Of a DNA stretch of 64,000 nucleotides, positions 12,008 through 47,490 are shown in pieces. Numbering within the stretch: the stretch's first letter is position 1; each line of letters begins with the position of its first letter. The position numbers and the translations under genes are program-made. Where the stretch lies: the NCBI RefSeq assembly GCF_964340395.1, contig NC_135549.1, positions 2,196,001-2,260,000 on the forward strand. The letters run 5' to 3'. The notes beneath the pieces were generated by a model. It was not told the DNA's origin and searched no databases. It was given only the letters and a program-made list of their open reading frames with translations. This DNA is from Glandiceps talaboti. Taxonomy: Eukaryota; Hemichordata; Enteropneusta; Spengelidae.

Positions 12008-12665
12008 ATTTCTCCTATGTTGCTGTTATAATCCTTGATGCAATATTGAATATATCGACAACAAACGGATGATATTCGTAGAACCTCGGCGAATGACAAT
12101 GACTCAGATCCGGCCGGAGAATAACCCTGACTGTCGTATTACATTTGTATCCTGTACAAACTGTGCTTGACGATGACGATAGCGGTGGTGGGAATGTAAT
12201 AAATCTCGATTTACCGTAAAGTTGAAATGTTATATCCTCCGACTCGACGATATACCTTACAAAAGTACATGGGTAATTATATTGACAGCAAAGTGTGTGT
12301 GGTTCCGTTGCGTCGCTCACTCATTCACTCACAGACACAGACATGTCGCAGTTCCTTGCGTTATTCACTTCCGGGTTACTGTCACGTAGAATCTCAGTCC
12401 TCTAAAAAATATTACCCTATTAAAAAATTAAAAAAAATTAAGAAAATTCATGAAAACCAAAAACTGAATAATCTAAAAGCTATTTATATAAACTATACAG
12501 AAAAATTCAGCAAAAGAACCGATACGGTAAGATCTCGCATGCTTCTTTTCAACAACGAGATCATGTGAGGTCGCGAGGAGGTCACACTGAAAGCTAAAAC
12601 TTGCAGCAACCTCGGCTGTCAGTGTCAACAGTGTTCTCAAGACTTCGCATGTTTATGTCAAAACG
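12008..12665. promoter_or_regulatory. Divergent intergenic region between CARD gene and FBXO7
   Basis: 658 bp separate the two start codons, which point away from each other, so both promoters and 5' UTRs must lie here. No TATA box was clearly positioned. Somewhat higher CpG content (for example around 12050-12130 and 12300-12400) suits a shared housekeeping-type promoter. This is inference from arrangement. Confidence 0.5.
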
Positions 12666-13366
12666 ATGAAACTGCGAGTTAGACTAAGTGGACGAACTGA
12701 AAGGATCGATACTGGGGAAAATGCATCACTTGGTCGTTTGAACGAGATAGTCGTCACTACTTTTGGGTAAGTTTATGATTTATCAGGATCTGCATGTACG
12801 ATGTGTGTGTTTTCCTCACGATCGATCGTGAATGAAGGGAAGTTGTATACATTCCACTTGTCATCAATGTTATCATAAAGGGAAAAAAATCATGCTAGAT
12901 AGCTAGGTAACTACGTTATTTCATTACAATACAGTACATATACACAGGAAGTCTTCTTTGTTACCGCTAGTATGTACTGGTTACATCACTTTGTGTCTGT
13001 ATGTATGGATTCCACTATGACAGTATCTAATGCTGTCTAATCACAATGTGTCAATGTGATAAAAAGGTTACATATTATTGTTGTATACATGAATGAAAAC
13101 TTAGATTTGATAAATTGTCTTACCCATCTTTGAGATTGAGTGTTTTTTTATTTTCTACATAAATATTTTATTCTGTAGGTTAGAAGTGGACTCATTTCTA
13201 ATCACATTGAATGGTAAAGATGCCTTAGTTGGGACACCAAACAAAGAATTAAAAGACTTTGATCTTGTTTCTGGGGACTTGATTCGAGTGGTTCTTAAAG
13301 ATGGTGCTGCAGCACCAGCACTTCAACACCACCACCACCACCACCAGCAGCAGCAGCAGCAGCAGC

Positions 13367-13403
<37 letters not shown>

Positions 13404-16400
13404 GAGTACAAGTGATGGCAGATCACAATCACATGATAAGGATGATGTTAAAACCAAAACTAAAAATGACATACAAGAAGAAAATTCTGGATCTGGGAAA
13501 GAGACACAATGCATGGAAACTGATGAAGCGCAAACTGTTGATGTTTCAGAACCTATGTTGTGTAGAGATTCTACAGCTGATTCAGTTCCCTATAGATTAG
13601 TGAGACTATTTACAGAAACTGAGCCAAGTAATGTCAATGAGGCATTGTGTATTGTTCTACATGTGTTGATGATAGAAACTGGATTCTGTGATAAGGTCAG
13701 TATATATGCAGTCACAATCAAAAGTTAGTGTTCTCTTTTAAATTATAAAATATTTTGTCTGGGCACCCTTACCCATCAGTCCCCACCCTCACTTATCAAC
13801 CATCATCCATCAGCCCCCACCCTCACACATCAGTCCCCATCCACACCCATCCGGCCCCACCATTTTGCCTAAAGAAAAGTAAAGGTGGAATTCCACCATA
13901 TATCTTACCCTTTGTCAATTGGTTAGCATTTTGTTAATATCAGTAAGAAGGTGCAATCTACCAGACTTTGCAATGGTTCCCCACAAAAATACAACTTCAA
14001 TGGAAACATACATGTATGCCACTGGGTTTTACCAGGTTCCTGTCTTTATATGTATGTATATGTCTGCATAAAAAAATCAATGGGAGCAATTCCCAGCATG
14101 AAAAAATCATTAACGGAAACAAAAAAAAGAGAGACGAAAATGTAGAGCTAACCCAAATATCTGAAACCCAGCTTGAAATAGTAGTCTGTAATGTGATGGG
14201 GTGCCCTCACGTGTCAGCACTCCTTTCTTGTGAATGGGCAGGTTAGAGTGGAGTGACATTATGTATGAACTTGGAACTGTTCAATTTGTTTATTTTTATC
14301 AGATTTTGTTTATTTTTATCAGATTTTGTTTATTTTTATCAGATTTTGTTTATTTTTATCAGCTTTGATGGTCCTTGAACAACATACAATCTTGATTGTC
14401 TATGCGTATCAGTTTTTACAGGATAGATTTGAAAGTGATGATGAAATAGAGATGACATTACAATAATCCTTGACTTTATTTATAAATAAATTATGTAATC
14501 AACAAGTAGTGTTTTATTTTGATAATACAATATTGGCTATAACTGTGATGTTGACATTTTTATTTTAAATGTTTTATTTCAGCAACAAAGAAAGGAGACT
14601 GAATCCACTGACCAGGTGCAGGGGGGTGCAGCAACTGATGTTGACATGATTGCTGATGGTGAAAACAAAACTGTATCAACATATCTTATGCCTCATGATT
14701 GGAGGAAACCTGGTTCTTATAAACTTGTATACATACATCCTGCCTGTGAGGGCGCTGTGTGCACTGTCACTTGTGTTCCAATGGGACCTGTACTAGTTGT
14801 GCATGGTAAGTTATATTCCTCTCATTTCAAGAGTATGTTATTAAATCTTTTGGTGTATAGTTTCAGTATAAAGATTTGTCAGTGTGGTCACTCTCCCACA
14901 TACACAAATAGAACACCTGCAATGACAGATCTGTATATAAACTGTTAAAAACATTTTGACTTGACCAGATTTCTTTTATGGTTAGTATGAACAGTGGGAA
15001 CTACATATGAATTTAGCGTAATCATACAGCTAAAAGTGAATGTAATATATGGTAATGGTGATATGATCGAATTTTCCATTTTATGATACTCTGTATGCTC
15101 AACCACAATGTGAAAACACATTTGTTCCTTAAAAATATTATGTATGTGTACTTGGTTCATGCATTGACCAACCAGAAATAGGGCCCCAGACAGAGACGGA
15201 CTATACATTAGGAAGAAATATTTATTTTCATAACACTTTATACTAGCTAATAGGCTTTGTAGTAACAACATAATTATTATTTTCATTAATTATGAACTCT
15301 TATTTTCATAATCCAGGTATTATTGAAGGCTGCAAAGGAACGCAATGTCAACTCAAATTGAAAAGTAGAGATTATGTAAATACACCAACGAATCAAAGTA
15401 AGTACTTAACATATCATTTGCATGAGTAACATTAGCATATCATTTACATGATTAGTAAAGAATTAGCCAAGATCATTACAGATGAATCAGAGATATTTGA
15501 TTTTTTAAAAATCACCTGACTTTTTTGTTTTATTTTTATTTTTTCTCTTTTCTGCTTTTTTTTTAATGAACTTCAAATCCAAATGCATGATTGCAATGTT
15601 CTGATCATGCTTATTTCTCATCCACATTTATTTTACAGATGTTGCACAAGTATATCAACAACTACCAGTACTTTCCCGTATTTTCAAAGATGGCTTATCC
15701 TATCCATTGTTAGCAGCAATGAGAGCAGGTTGGTTGGAAATGTGTGTGACATGAGTTAGATTTGTAGGAGTACTCATATTGAATGTAAATGTTGTGATAG
15801 TATATATAGCCCTCATTTCACTAATACAGAAATTATTGAATGAGTACTTCTTGTGTTTTCTTAACCTACCTGGATTTTATCCTATACCTTGTCAAACATT
15901 CAATAAGATGATGAGGAAAAAGTACCATGTCTTATATTTCAGGAATTGACAGTGAAACTTTTGTTAAGGAGAACAAACTTACCAGAGGAATATCACATCA
16001 TTGACAGCTTGCTGTAACAAGAGCTTATGAAATTACTGTGTGTGTATTTTAGTGTAACCGCATAAATTACCATTTATCGAGATTTATTTTTACATTTGCA
16101 GCAGCACAACATTGTAACTATTGAATTTTAAACTGTTCTAAAGAACTGCATTTAATTGATTTTATATATTTTTTGTGTCTTATGTAAACAGAACTTGGTC
16201 AACCACCGTTACATGGCCTCCTTGCATTGGTTACAGAAATACAGGTATATCCATACATCTTGAAATATGAACATCAATAAATCATTTTTTCAACATTTTG
16301 TCCTTGATTTATATGATTTTGAATTTTATTTAAAAAATGGTAGTCATAAAATTATATAATAAATGTCACACATGAAGTGTAACACATGCCATAATGTGTA

Positions 16401-18878
16401 GTTCACATAGGTATTAAACATACAGTATGTCACTCGTGGGACAACATGTTGGAAACAATCTATTGTCCTGAATCATCACATAGTAAATGATAGGGAAATG
16501 CCAAATGTTGATGTACCACAAGAAATTTCTGTGCATCGGTGGTGTATCAAAATTAGGTCAGACTAAGTTACCATGTATTCCTACATCAGGGTTCTCCCCA
16601 TGCAGGTCAAATACTGGTCGTACCGATCAGTACTCAGAAAATGATGTAATCACATCAATATATTTCCAATCAACCTCATGGCCATTATACATCTCTTTTG
16701 ATATCAGTGGAATTTTGAATTAATTAGCTTGAATATTTATGACTGATCGGCACTCCTTTGGGACTAGAGAGAACCCTGATACATTATAGACATTTATGTA
16801 TTGGTGATGAAAAATACATTGCTGTTATTGATATTATCTTTCAGTTGAAAATATTGAGTTTATTGGATGCAAGAAGTCTAGTTGCTATGGCTTCTGTCTG
16901 TAAAGATCTTCGTATTCTAACTAACGATGCATCACTGTGGAGGAGACTGTATCTTAGAGATTTTGGTACAAGCAGTCAGCAACATGCTAATTGGAAGTCA
17001 GTGAGTATAACATATTGTTTTCTTAGATTATGTTGAACTGTGTCATGGGAAACACAACCCCTTTCACCATCTATCCTCGGACACTTCTCACTCGTATATA
17101 GGAGATCTCCTCGTGTCACTCTTCTGGAAATACAATTTCTGTTCAAAGGACATTCAGAGCTCAGGAGTAGTAACATGAGCACACCTGCAAATCAAATTCA
17201 GGATGAGTTTAGGGGGGTTTCAATTCACCATAAGTACTAACACTATGATCATTGGTCTGGTAGCGTGTCAGGAAATCTCTTGTACTTGTGTTTAGACAGG
17301 ACAGTTTTAGAATGGGTTAAGAAGGGATTTGAGAGATGTCATGTAGTTATACTAGACCAGGGCAGTTTCAGAATTGTTCTGAGAGGATTTCAGGAGACCT
17401 CTTACAGTTAGCCTAGGTCAGGCCAGTTCCAGAATAGTTTCAGGAGATCTCCAATATGTTATCCTAAGTCAGGATAGTTTCAGAATGGGTACAGGAGGGT
17501 TTGATATGCAAAGTTTATGATTTCTTGTAATTTTGGAAGTATAAGTCTTTCCAGGTAGTGTTCATGATTTTGTCATTTATATATCGTGAGTGATTGTCAT
17601 TCTACAAGTTACTGAAGTTTTACAACCTCAGTAAAGTTTAAACTCAAATGATTTTATGTATAAATATCACATGAATACTTTCTTGTTGTTTTGTAGATGT
17701 ATATAATGAAGTACAAGCAAAGAATAGAGGCACATCGTAGAGTGTTTGTACCAACACCACCAATCTTACCAAATCCCCTATTTGGTATGCCCCCACAATT
17801 CCACCCACCATTGCCTCCCATGATGCCACCAGGTTTCAGGTAAGTAGTAATGACAATACTAATCTTACCAAATCCCCTATTTGGTATGCCCCCACAATTC
17901 CACCCACCATTGCCTCCCATGATGCCACCAGGTTTCAGGTAAGTAGTAATGACAATACTAATCTTACCAAATCCCCTATTTGGTATGCCCCCACAATTCC
18001 ACCCACCATTGCCTCCCATGATGCCACCAGGTTTCAGGTAAGTAGTAATGACAATACCAATCTTACCAAATCCCCTATTTGGTATGCCCCCGCAATTCCA
18101 CCCACCATTGCCTCCCATGATGCCACCAGGTTTCAGGTAACTAGTAATGACAATACCAATCTTACCAAATCCCCTACTTGGTATGCCCCCACAATTCCAC
18201 CCACCATTGCCTCCCATGATGCCACCAGGTTTCAGGTAAGTAGTAATGACAATACCAATCTTACCAAATCCCCTATTTGGTATGCCCCCACAATTCCACC
18301 CACCATTGCCTCCCATGATGCCACCAGGTTTCAGGTAACTAGTAATGACAATACCAATCTTACCAAATCCCCTATTTGGTATGCCCCCATAATTCCACCC
18401 ACCATTGCCTCCCATGATGCCACCAGGTTTTAGGTAACTAGTAATGACAATACCAATCTTACCAAATCTCCTATTTAATGTGTAAAAAATATAAACAACA
18501 ACAAAATATTGTCTCAGTTACAGAGTGTGACTGAGGCTTTGAAATATGTTTGACCTGTAAACACAACACATTTCTTGTCACTTAACAGCAGATAATCAGC
18601 TGCATCTTCAAACCTTTCGTTACAGAGGAGGAGACTATGATCGTGATCCATTCGCCCCTGGAATAGCTCCTGGAAATCCATTCAACCCACTTCAGCCCCC
18701 AGGTCTTCCCAGATTACCAGGTTCCCGCTATGATCCTATCAATCCTTTACCTGATCAGCCATTTGCACCAGGAAGAGGAGGGGGAGTCCGTGATTCCAGA
18801 GGATCTAGAAACTTTTCAGGTGTTAGGAAACCATTTGGGTTTGGAGGTGGAGGGTTTGGAGGAGGTGGACTGATTTAG
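12666..18878 (+). CDS. FBXO7: F-box only protein 7 (SCF ubiquitin ligase substrate receptor)
   Basis: Nine exons join in frame: 12666-12766, 13179-13695, 14583-14805, 15317-15397, 15639-15728, 16192-16244, 16845-17000, 17697-17839 and 18626-18878 (TAG). They give 538 residues, close to the 522 of human FBXO7. Domain order matches the family. An N-terminal ubiquitin-like domain (MKLRVRLSGRTE...SGDLIRVVLKDG, 1-76) is followed by a poly-His/poly-Gln tract (about 84-110) and the FP (Fbxo7/PI31) domain (about 145-337, with YKLVYIHPACEG and LSRIFKDGLSYPLL). The F-box (about 345-397, LKILSLLDARSL...LWRRLYLRDF) precedes a Pro/Gly/Arg-rich PI31-like tail with RYDPINPLP. Family role: Skp1-Cul1 adaptor, proteasome regulation and mitophagy. 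Oddity: the 3' end of exon 8 with its donor is tandemly multiplied. Confidence 0.96.
13328..13402 (+). repeat. Coding (CAC)n/(CAG)n/(CAA)n tract in FBXO7
   Basis: Seven His codons run into about 20 Gln codons, CAG first and CAA afterwards. It encodes a homopolymeric insert between the Ubl and FP domains. Human FBXO7 has an unstructured Ser/Gln-containing linker here, not a pure polyQ run. The tract is in frame and does not disrupt the exon. Confidence 0.95.
14281..14363. repeat. 22-bp tandem repeat in FBXO7 intron 2
   Basis: About four direct copies of TTTGTTTATTTTTATCAGAT-like units lie upstream of exon 3. It is non-coding; each copy ends in a TTTTTATCAG acceptor-like string. Confidence 0.9.
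17060..17510. repeat. Degenerate minisatellite in FBXO7 intron 7
   Basis: Loosely repeated motifs of the type GTCAGGACAGTTTCAGAAT and GGAGATCTC recur every 60-70 bp. Divergence is high, so copy boundaries are uncertain. Confidence 0.55.
17760..18476 (+). repeat. 99-bp tandem repeat containing FBXO7 exon 8 end and splice donor (seven copies)
   Basis: Each unit holds the last ~80 bp of exon 8 (encoding PILPNPLFGMPPQFHPPLPP and MMPPGFR) and the donor plus about 20 bp of intron. Donors lie at 17840, 17939, 18038, 18137, 18236, 18335 and 18434. Nos 1-3 and 5 read GTAAGT; nos 4, 6 and 7 read GTAACT. The period is a multiple of three, but read-through of any donor meets TAA at once (GGT TTC AGG TAA). 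Only donor 1 yields the full protein. The long minus-strand frame over this block is a repeat artefact. Confidence 0.96.
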
Positions 18879-19192
18879 AGGGGAGGGGGGGTATTGTTCA
18901 GTGTTGTTCATCAATAATGGTTAATTCTGTTAAAGACTTTGGTAACAGCAATGACATGATAAGCCACTGAGTTAAGTCAGCAATGGCATGATAAACCACT
19001 GAGTTAAGTCATAAATGGCATTAAAATCAACTTTGTCTGCAAATGTTGACAGTCATGATGAAACATGCTTCCAGGTATTCAACTACCGGGTATATTTCCT
19101 CATTTCTATAGAAAATTGCAGTATGCATGCAATCAGTGTCTTTGAAGTTTGCAACATTATTGGAATGTACAGTTGTACAGTATTTCAGTTTT

Positions 19193-19198
19193 AATAAA
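19193..19198 (+). terminator. Candidate FBXO7 polyadenylation signal
   Basis: AATAAA lies 315 bp after the FBXO7 stop codon, before the next minisatellite. Position and motif suit the transcript end. Confidence 0.65.
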
Positions 19199-19493
19199 AT
19201 TGAACATTACATTCTAGCAAATTTCTAGATTATAATGTATGAACATATACACAAATGGTGTTTGTCAGAACTCATAGTGAGCACCAGTACTTCATGTGTT
19301 TGAGATAGTTGTCCAGTCACATAGAATCAGCTGCCCAAAGACTTACCTGTGATGGCAGTTGCTTTTGTCAAGACATGTCTGTAACTAGACAAGAATCATC
19401 ATTTACAAAAAAATGTTGCAGAATTATGATGATCATAAAGGTGTTCCAGTTGTCTGTAAGGTATGCCATGTTGGGGTACCTTCACTATGAACT

Positions 19494-20825
19494 ATCCTTT
19501 CAAAGAGCAGGTCAAGGAGGATGGTCTACCCTTTCAGAGAGCAGGTCAATGAGGATGGACTACCCCTTTCAGAGAGCAGGTCAATGAGGATGGACTACCC
19601 CTTTCAGAGAGCAGCAGGTCAATGAAGATGGACTACCCCTTTCAAAGAGCAGCAGGTCAATGAAGATGGACTACCCCTTTCAAAGAGCAGCAGGTCAATG
19701 AAGATGGACTACCCCTTTCAAAGAGCAGCAGGTCAATGAAGATGGACTACCCCTTTCAAAGAGCAGCAGGTCAATGAAGATGGACTACCCCTTTCAAAGA
19801 GCAGCAGGTCAGTGAGGATGGACTACCCCTTTCAAAGAGCAGCAGGTGTCAGTGAAGATGGACTACCCCTTTCAAAGAGCAGGTGTCAGTGAGGATGGAC
19901 TACCCCTTTCAAAGAGCAGCAGGTCAGTGAGGATGGACTACCCCTTTCAAAGAGCAGCTGGTGTCAGTGAGGATGGACTACCCCTTTCAAAGAGCAGCAG
20001 GTGTCAGTGAAGATGGACTACCCCTTTCAAAGAGCAACAGGTCAGTGAGGATGGACTACCCCTTTCAAAGAGCAGCAGGTGTCAGTGAGGATGGACTACC
20101 CCTTTCAAAGAGCAGCAGGTGTCAATGAAGATGGACTACCCCTTTCAAAGAGCAGCAGGTCAGTGAGGATGGACTCCCCCTTTCAAAGAGCTGGTCAGTG
20201 AGGATGGACTACCCCTTTCAAAGAGCAGCAGGTCAGTGAGGATGGACTACCCCTTTCAAAGAGCAACAGGTCAGTGAGGATGGACTACCCCTTTCAAAGA
20301 GCAGCAGGTCAATGAGGATGGACTACCCCTTTCAAAGAGCTGGTCAGTGAGGATGGACTACCCCTTTCAAAGAGCAGGTCAATGGGGATGGACTACCCCT
20401 TTCAAAGAGCAGGTCAGTGAGGATGGACTCCCCCTTTCAAAGAGCAGGTCAATGGGGATGGACTACCCCTTTCAAAGAGCTGGTCAGTGAGGATGGACTC
20501 CCCCTTTCAAAGAGCAGGTCAATGGGGATGGACTACCCCTTTCAAAGAGCAGGTCAATGGGGATGGACTACCCCTTTCAAAGAGCAGCAGGTCAGTGAGG
20601 ATGGACTACCCCTTTCAAAGAGCAGCAGGTCAATGAAGATGGACTACCCCTTTCAAAGAGCAGGTCAATGGGGATGGACTACCCCTTTCAAAGAGCAGCA
20701 GGTCAATGAGGATGGACTACCCCTTTCAAAGAGCAGCAGGTCAATGAGGATGGACTACCCCTTTCAAAGAGCAGCAGGTCAGTGACGATGGACTACCCCT
20801 TTCAAAGAGCAGGTCAGTGAGGATG
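19494..20825. repeat. 35-41-bp minisatellite between FBXO7 and WIF1
   Basis: About 35 units share the core GGATGGACTACCCCTTTCAA plus AGAGCAG, with optional CAG and GTCA insertions that change unit length between 35 and 41 bp. Frames through it are incidental. Confidence 0.97.
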
Positions 20826-22027
20826 AAATGACATGACATTTTACAATGTAGTCTTGCAGGAGAAAAGAAATAAAAAATACACACAACATAGAGAATATGA
20901 AAGACATTGGAATTCAAGATTTATTTTTCTATGACATGAAATATATGTTAACTCAGCTACAAGAAAAACATAGAGTCTAGCTGAGTATGCCATTTGACAG
21001 AACAAGCATGATATTGCATAAATAACAGCACACTTTGTAGGGTATGCTTAGTCTGTAGTACAAGTGACAACATGGAGCATTTTCATAAAGATCTGAATGT
21101 CTAAGAATACCAGGATTTTTTTTAAATAAGATAGTCTAGGCTTAAATATTGTACACTCATTGTACATTTGATATTTGAAATGTTTTAAAAACGAAAAACA
21201 ACTGTTTTGCTTGCTACAAGTAAGCATCGTCATAAAACCTCAGGCTTTTTTATGGCACTTTTCAAGACGCATCTCAAATCAGCAGGAAAACATTCTCTGC
21301 CTTGCAAGAATACAAATTATTAACTTAATACCTAAAACAAACCCTTCAGTCTACCTAACAAAGGTGGGCAAACATAAAGTTGTCTATAAATGTAAATTTT
21401 TAAAAGTCGTATGTGATAAACAGTACTCTCTTGTCCTGTGATGCAACATTGAAAAGTGAATCTATTACAGGTAGTACTAGTATTCGTAGGGGCTACACAT
21501 TCTCGGACAAATAGCGCCCTCTAATGACAGACCAAATCATATCGTCGGTCACTTTTAACATCCACATCGAAGATATATTTTTTGTGGATCATCATAGAGT
21601 ATGCGCACATACTACATTAGGTCAATATTTGCATTCCCAGATGAATACTAAAGTACAACTTTAAATTATTGAAGTCTTGTAGCCACATTTTTTGTGAATT
21701 CAAAGTTTTATAAAGTTTTGATGTAAAATTTTGAGACAATACACTTTAAAAAACACTTAGTCTACATGCACTTGCAAAAAGTCAACAATACAAAAATGCA
21801 TAAAAAATTAAAGGAAAATCTATTTTTAAGGAGAATCTGCTCCCAGCTGTGGAACATATAGGAGGAAAGTGGTACATATACACAGCTGTAAAGGCTCCTT
21901 TTTATGTGAGAGTTATGTAACTATCCAATATCCATACAGGCATCTATCATCACACTCTAATGGAGTCCCATCTTTGGCTAAAATCAGTGCACAAAATAAG
22001 AATACACAATGCTCACTTATACTTGTG
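20826..22027. other. Intergenic spacer, no gene recognised
   Basis: AT-rich sequence between two minisatellites. Reading frames at 21048-21441 show no domain. A TTTATT at about 20919 could be a minus-strand AATAAA for WIF1, but that would put both this spacer and the 41-bp array in its 3' UTR. Confidence 0.5.
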
Positions 22028-23130
22028 ACGATGTGAAAGAGATGGTGGAGCATCCAAAGACCGTAAAGTTAGTGTGAAAGAGATGGCGGGGCATCCAAAG
22101 ACCGTAAAGTTAGTGTGAAAGAGATGGTGGAGCATCCAAAGACCGTGAAGTTAGTGTGAAAGAGATGGTGGGGCATCCAAAGACCGTAAAGTTAGTGTGA
22201 AAGAGATGGTGGAGCATCCAAAGACCGTAAAGTTAGTGTGAAAGAGATGGTGGAGCATCCAAAGACCGTAAAGTTAGTGTGAAAGAGATGGTGGAGCATC
22301 CAAAGACCGTAAAGTTAGTGTGAAAGAGATGGTGGAGCATCCAAAGACCGTAAAGTTAGTGTGAAAGAGATGGTGGAGCATCCAAAGACCGTAAAGTTAG
22401 TGTGAAAGAGATGGTGGAGCATCCAAAGACCGTAAAGTTAGTGTGAAAGAGATGGTGGAGCATCCAAAGACCGTAATGTTAGTGTGAAAGAGATGGTGGG
22501 GCATCCAAAGACCGTAAAGTTAGTGTGAAAGAGATGGTGGGGCATCCAAAGACCGTAAAGTTAGTGTGAAAGAGATGGTGGGGCATCCAAAGACCGTAAA
22601 GTTAGTGTGAAAGAGATGGTGGGGCATCCAAAGACCGTAAAGTTAGTGTGAAAGAGATGGTGGGGCATCCAAAGACCGTAAAGTTAGTGTGAAAGAGATG
22701 GTGGAGCATCCAAAGACCGTAAAGTTAGTGTGAAAGAGATGGTGGAGCATCCAAACACCGTAAAGTTAGTGTGAAAGAGATGGTGGAGCATCCAAAGACC
22801 GTAAAGTTAGTGTGAAAGAGACGGTGGAGCATCCAAAGACCGTAAAGTTAGTGTGAAAGAGATGGTGGAGCATCCAAAGACCGTAAAGTTAGTGTGAAAG
22901 AGATGGTGGAGCATCCAAAGACCGTAAAGTTAGTGTGAAAGAGATGGTGGAGCATCCAAAGACCGTAAAGTTAGTGTGAATGAGATGGTGGAGCATCCAA
23001 AGACCGTAAAGTTAGTGTGAAAGAGATGGTGGAGCATTCAAAGACCGTAAAGTTAGTGTGAAAGAGATGGTGGAGCATCCAAAGACCGTAAAGTTAGTGT
23101 GAAAGAGATGGTGGGGCATCCAAAGACCGG
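22028..23130. repeat. 41-bp minisatellite, about 27 units
   Basis: Highly homogeneous units contain GTGTGAAAGAGATGGTGG, then AGCATCCAAAGACCG and TAAAGTTA. The main variation is AGCATCC/GGCATCC. It lies just downstream of the WIF1 stop codon on the minus strand. Confidence 0.97.
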
Positions 23131-23546
23131 TAAGCGGTAAAACTAAAACTTGTATTTGTGTAAGGAGTTACTTTTATAGGAACCAACACCTTTACAGACT
23201 GTAATATGGATACCAATTTACTCCATTGTTCCATCAGCTGGGAACCAATCTAGCGCCGCACGGCATTCCCCGGATTGCATAGTGCCCTCTATCGACGCCG
23301 AATGACAACGATTGTTTGTTAAAACTAGTGACTGACTAGTATGTTCCTACTCGGCTTACAAGTACATATTAACTCGACAGTCTATTTTTAGCAAATCTAG
23401 AATCTCCTAAGATAATAAGATAATATATGAACTGGAAAGCACTCTAAGTAGACAGCAGACATAGAGACGAATACTTTCTGTATACTATAGCAAGTTGTGC
23501 CACTTCATTGCTCATGACTTAGTTGTCATTGTATTCAAATACCAAT

Positions 23547-47490
<23,944 letters not shown>

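Noticed and set aside
12015-12320. 101-residue minus-strand frame upstream of the CARD gene
   Set aside because: It lies in the divergent promoter/5' UTR interval, has no recognisable domain and no splice link to the CARD frame.
17654-18415. 253-residue Gly-rich minus-strand frame with 33-residue repeats
   Set aside because: It is the antisense of the FBXO7 exon 8 tandem repeat. The 99-bp period simply keeps any frame open.
20417-20785. 122-residue frame over the 35-41-bp minisatellite
   Set aside because: The unit length varies and is not always a multiple of three. The frame shifts between translations of the same unit, so it is not a coding repeat.
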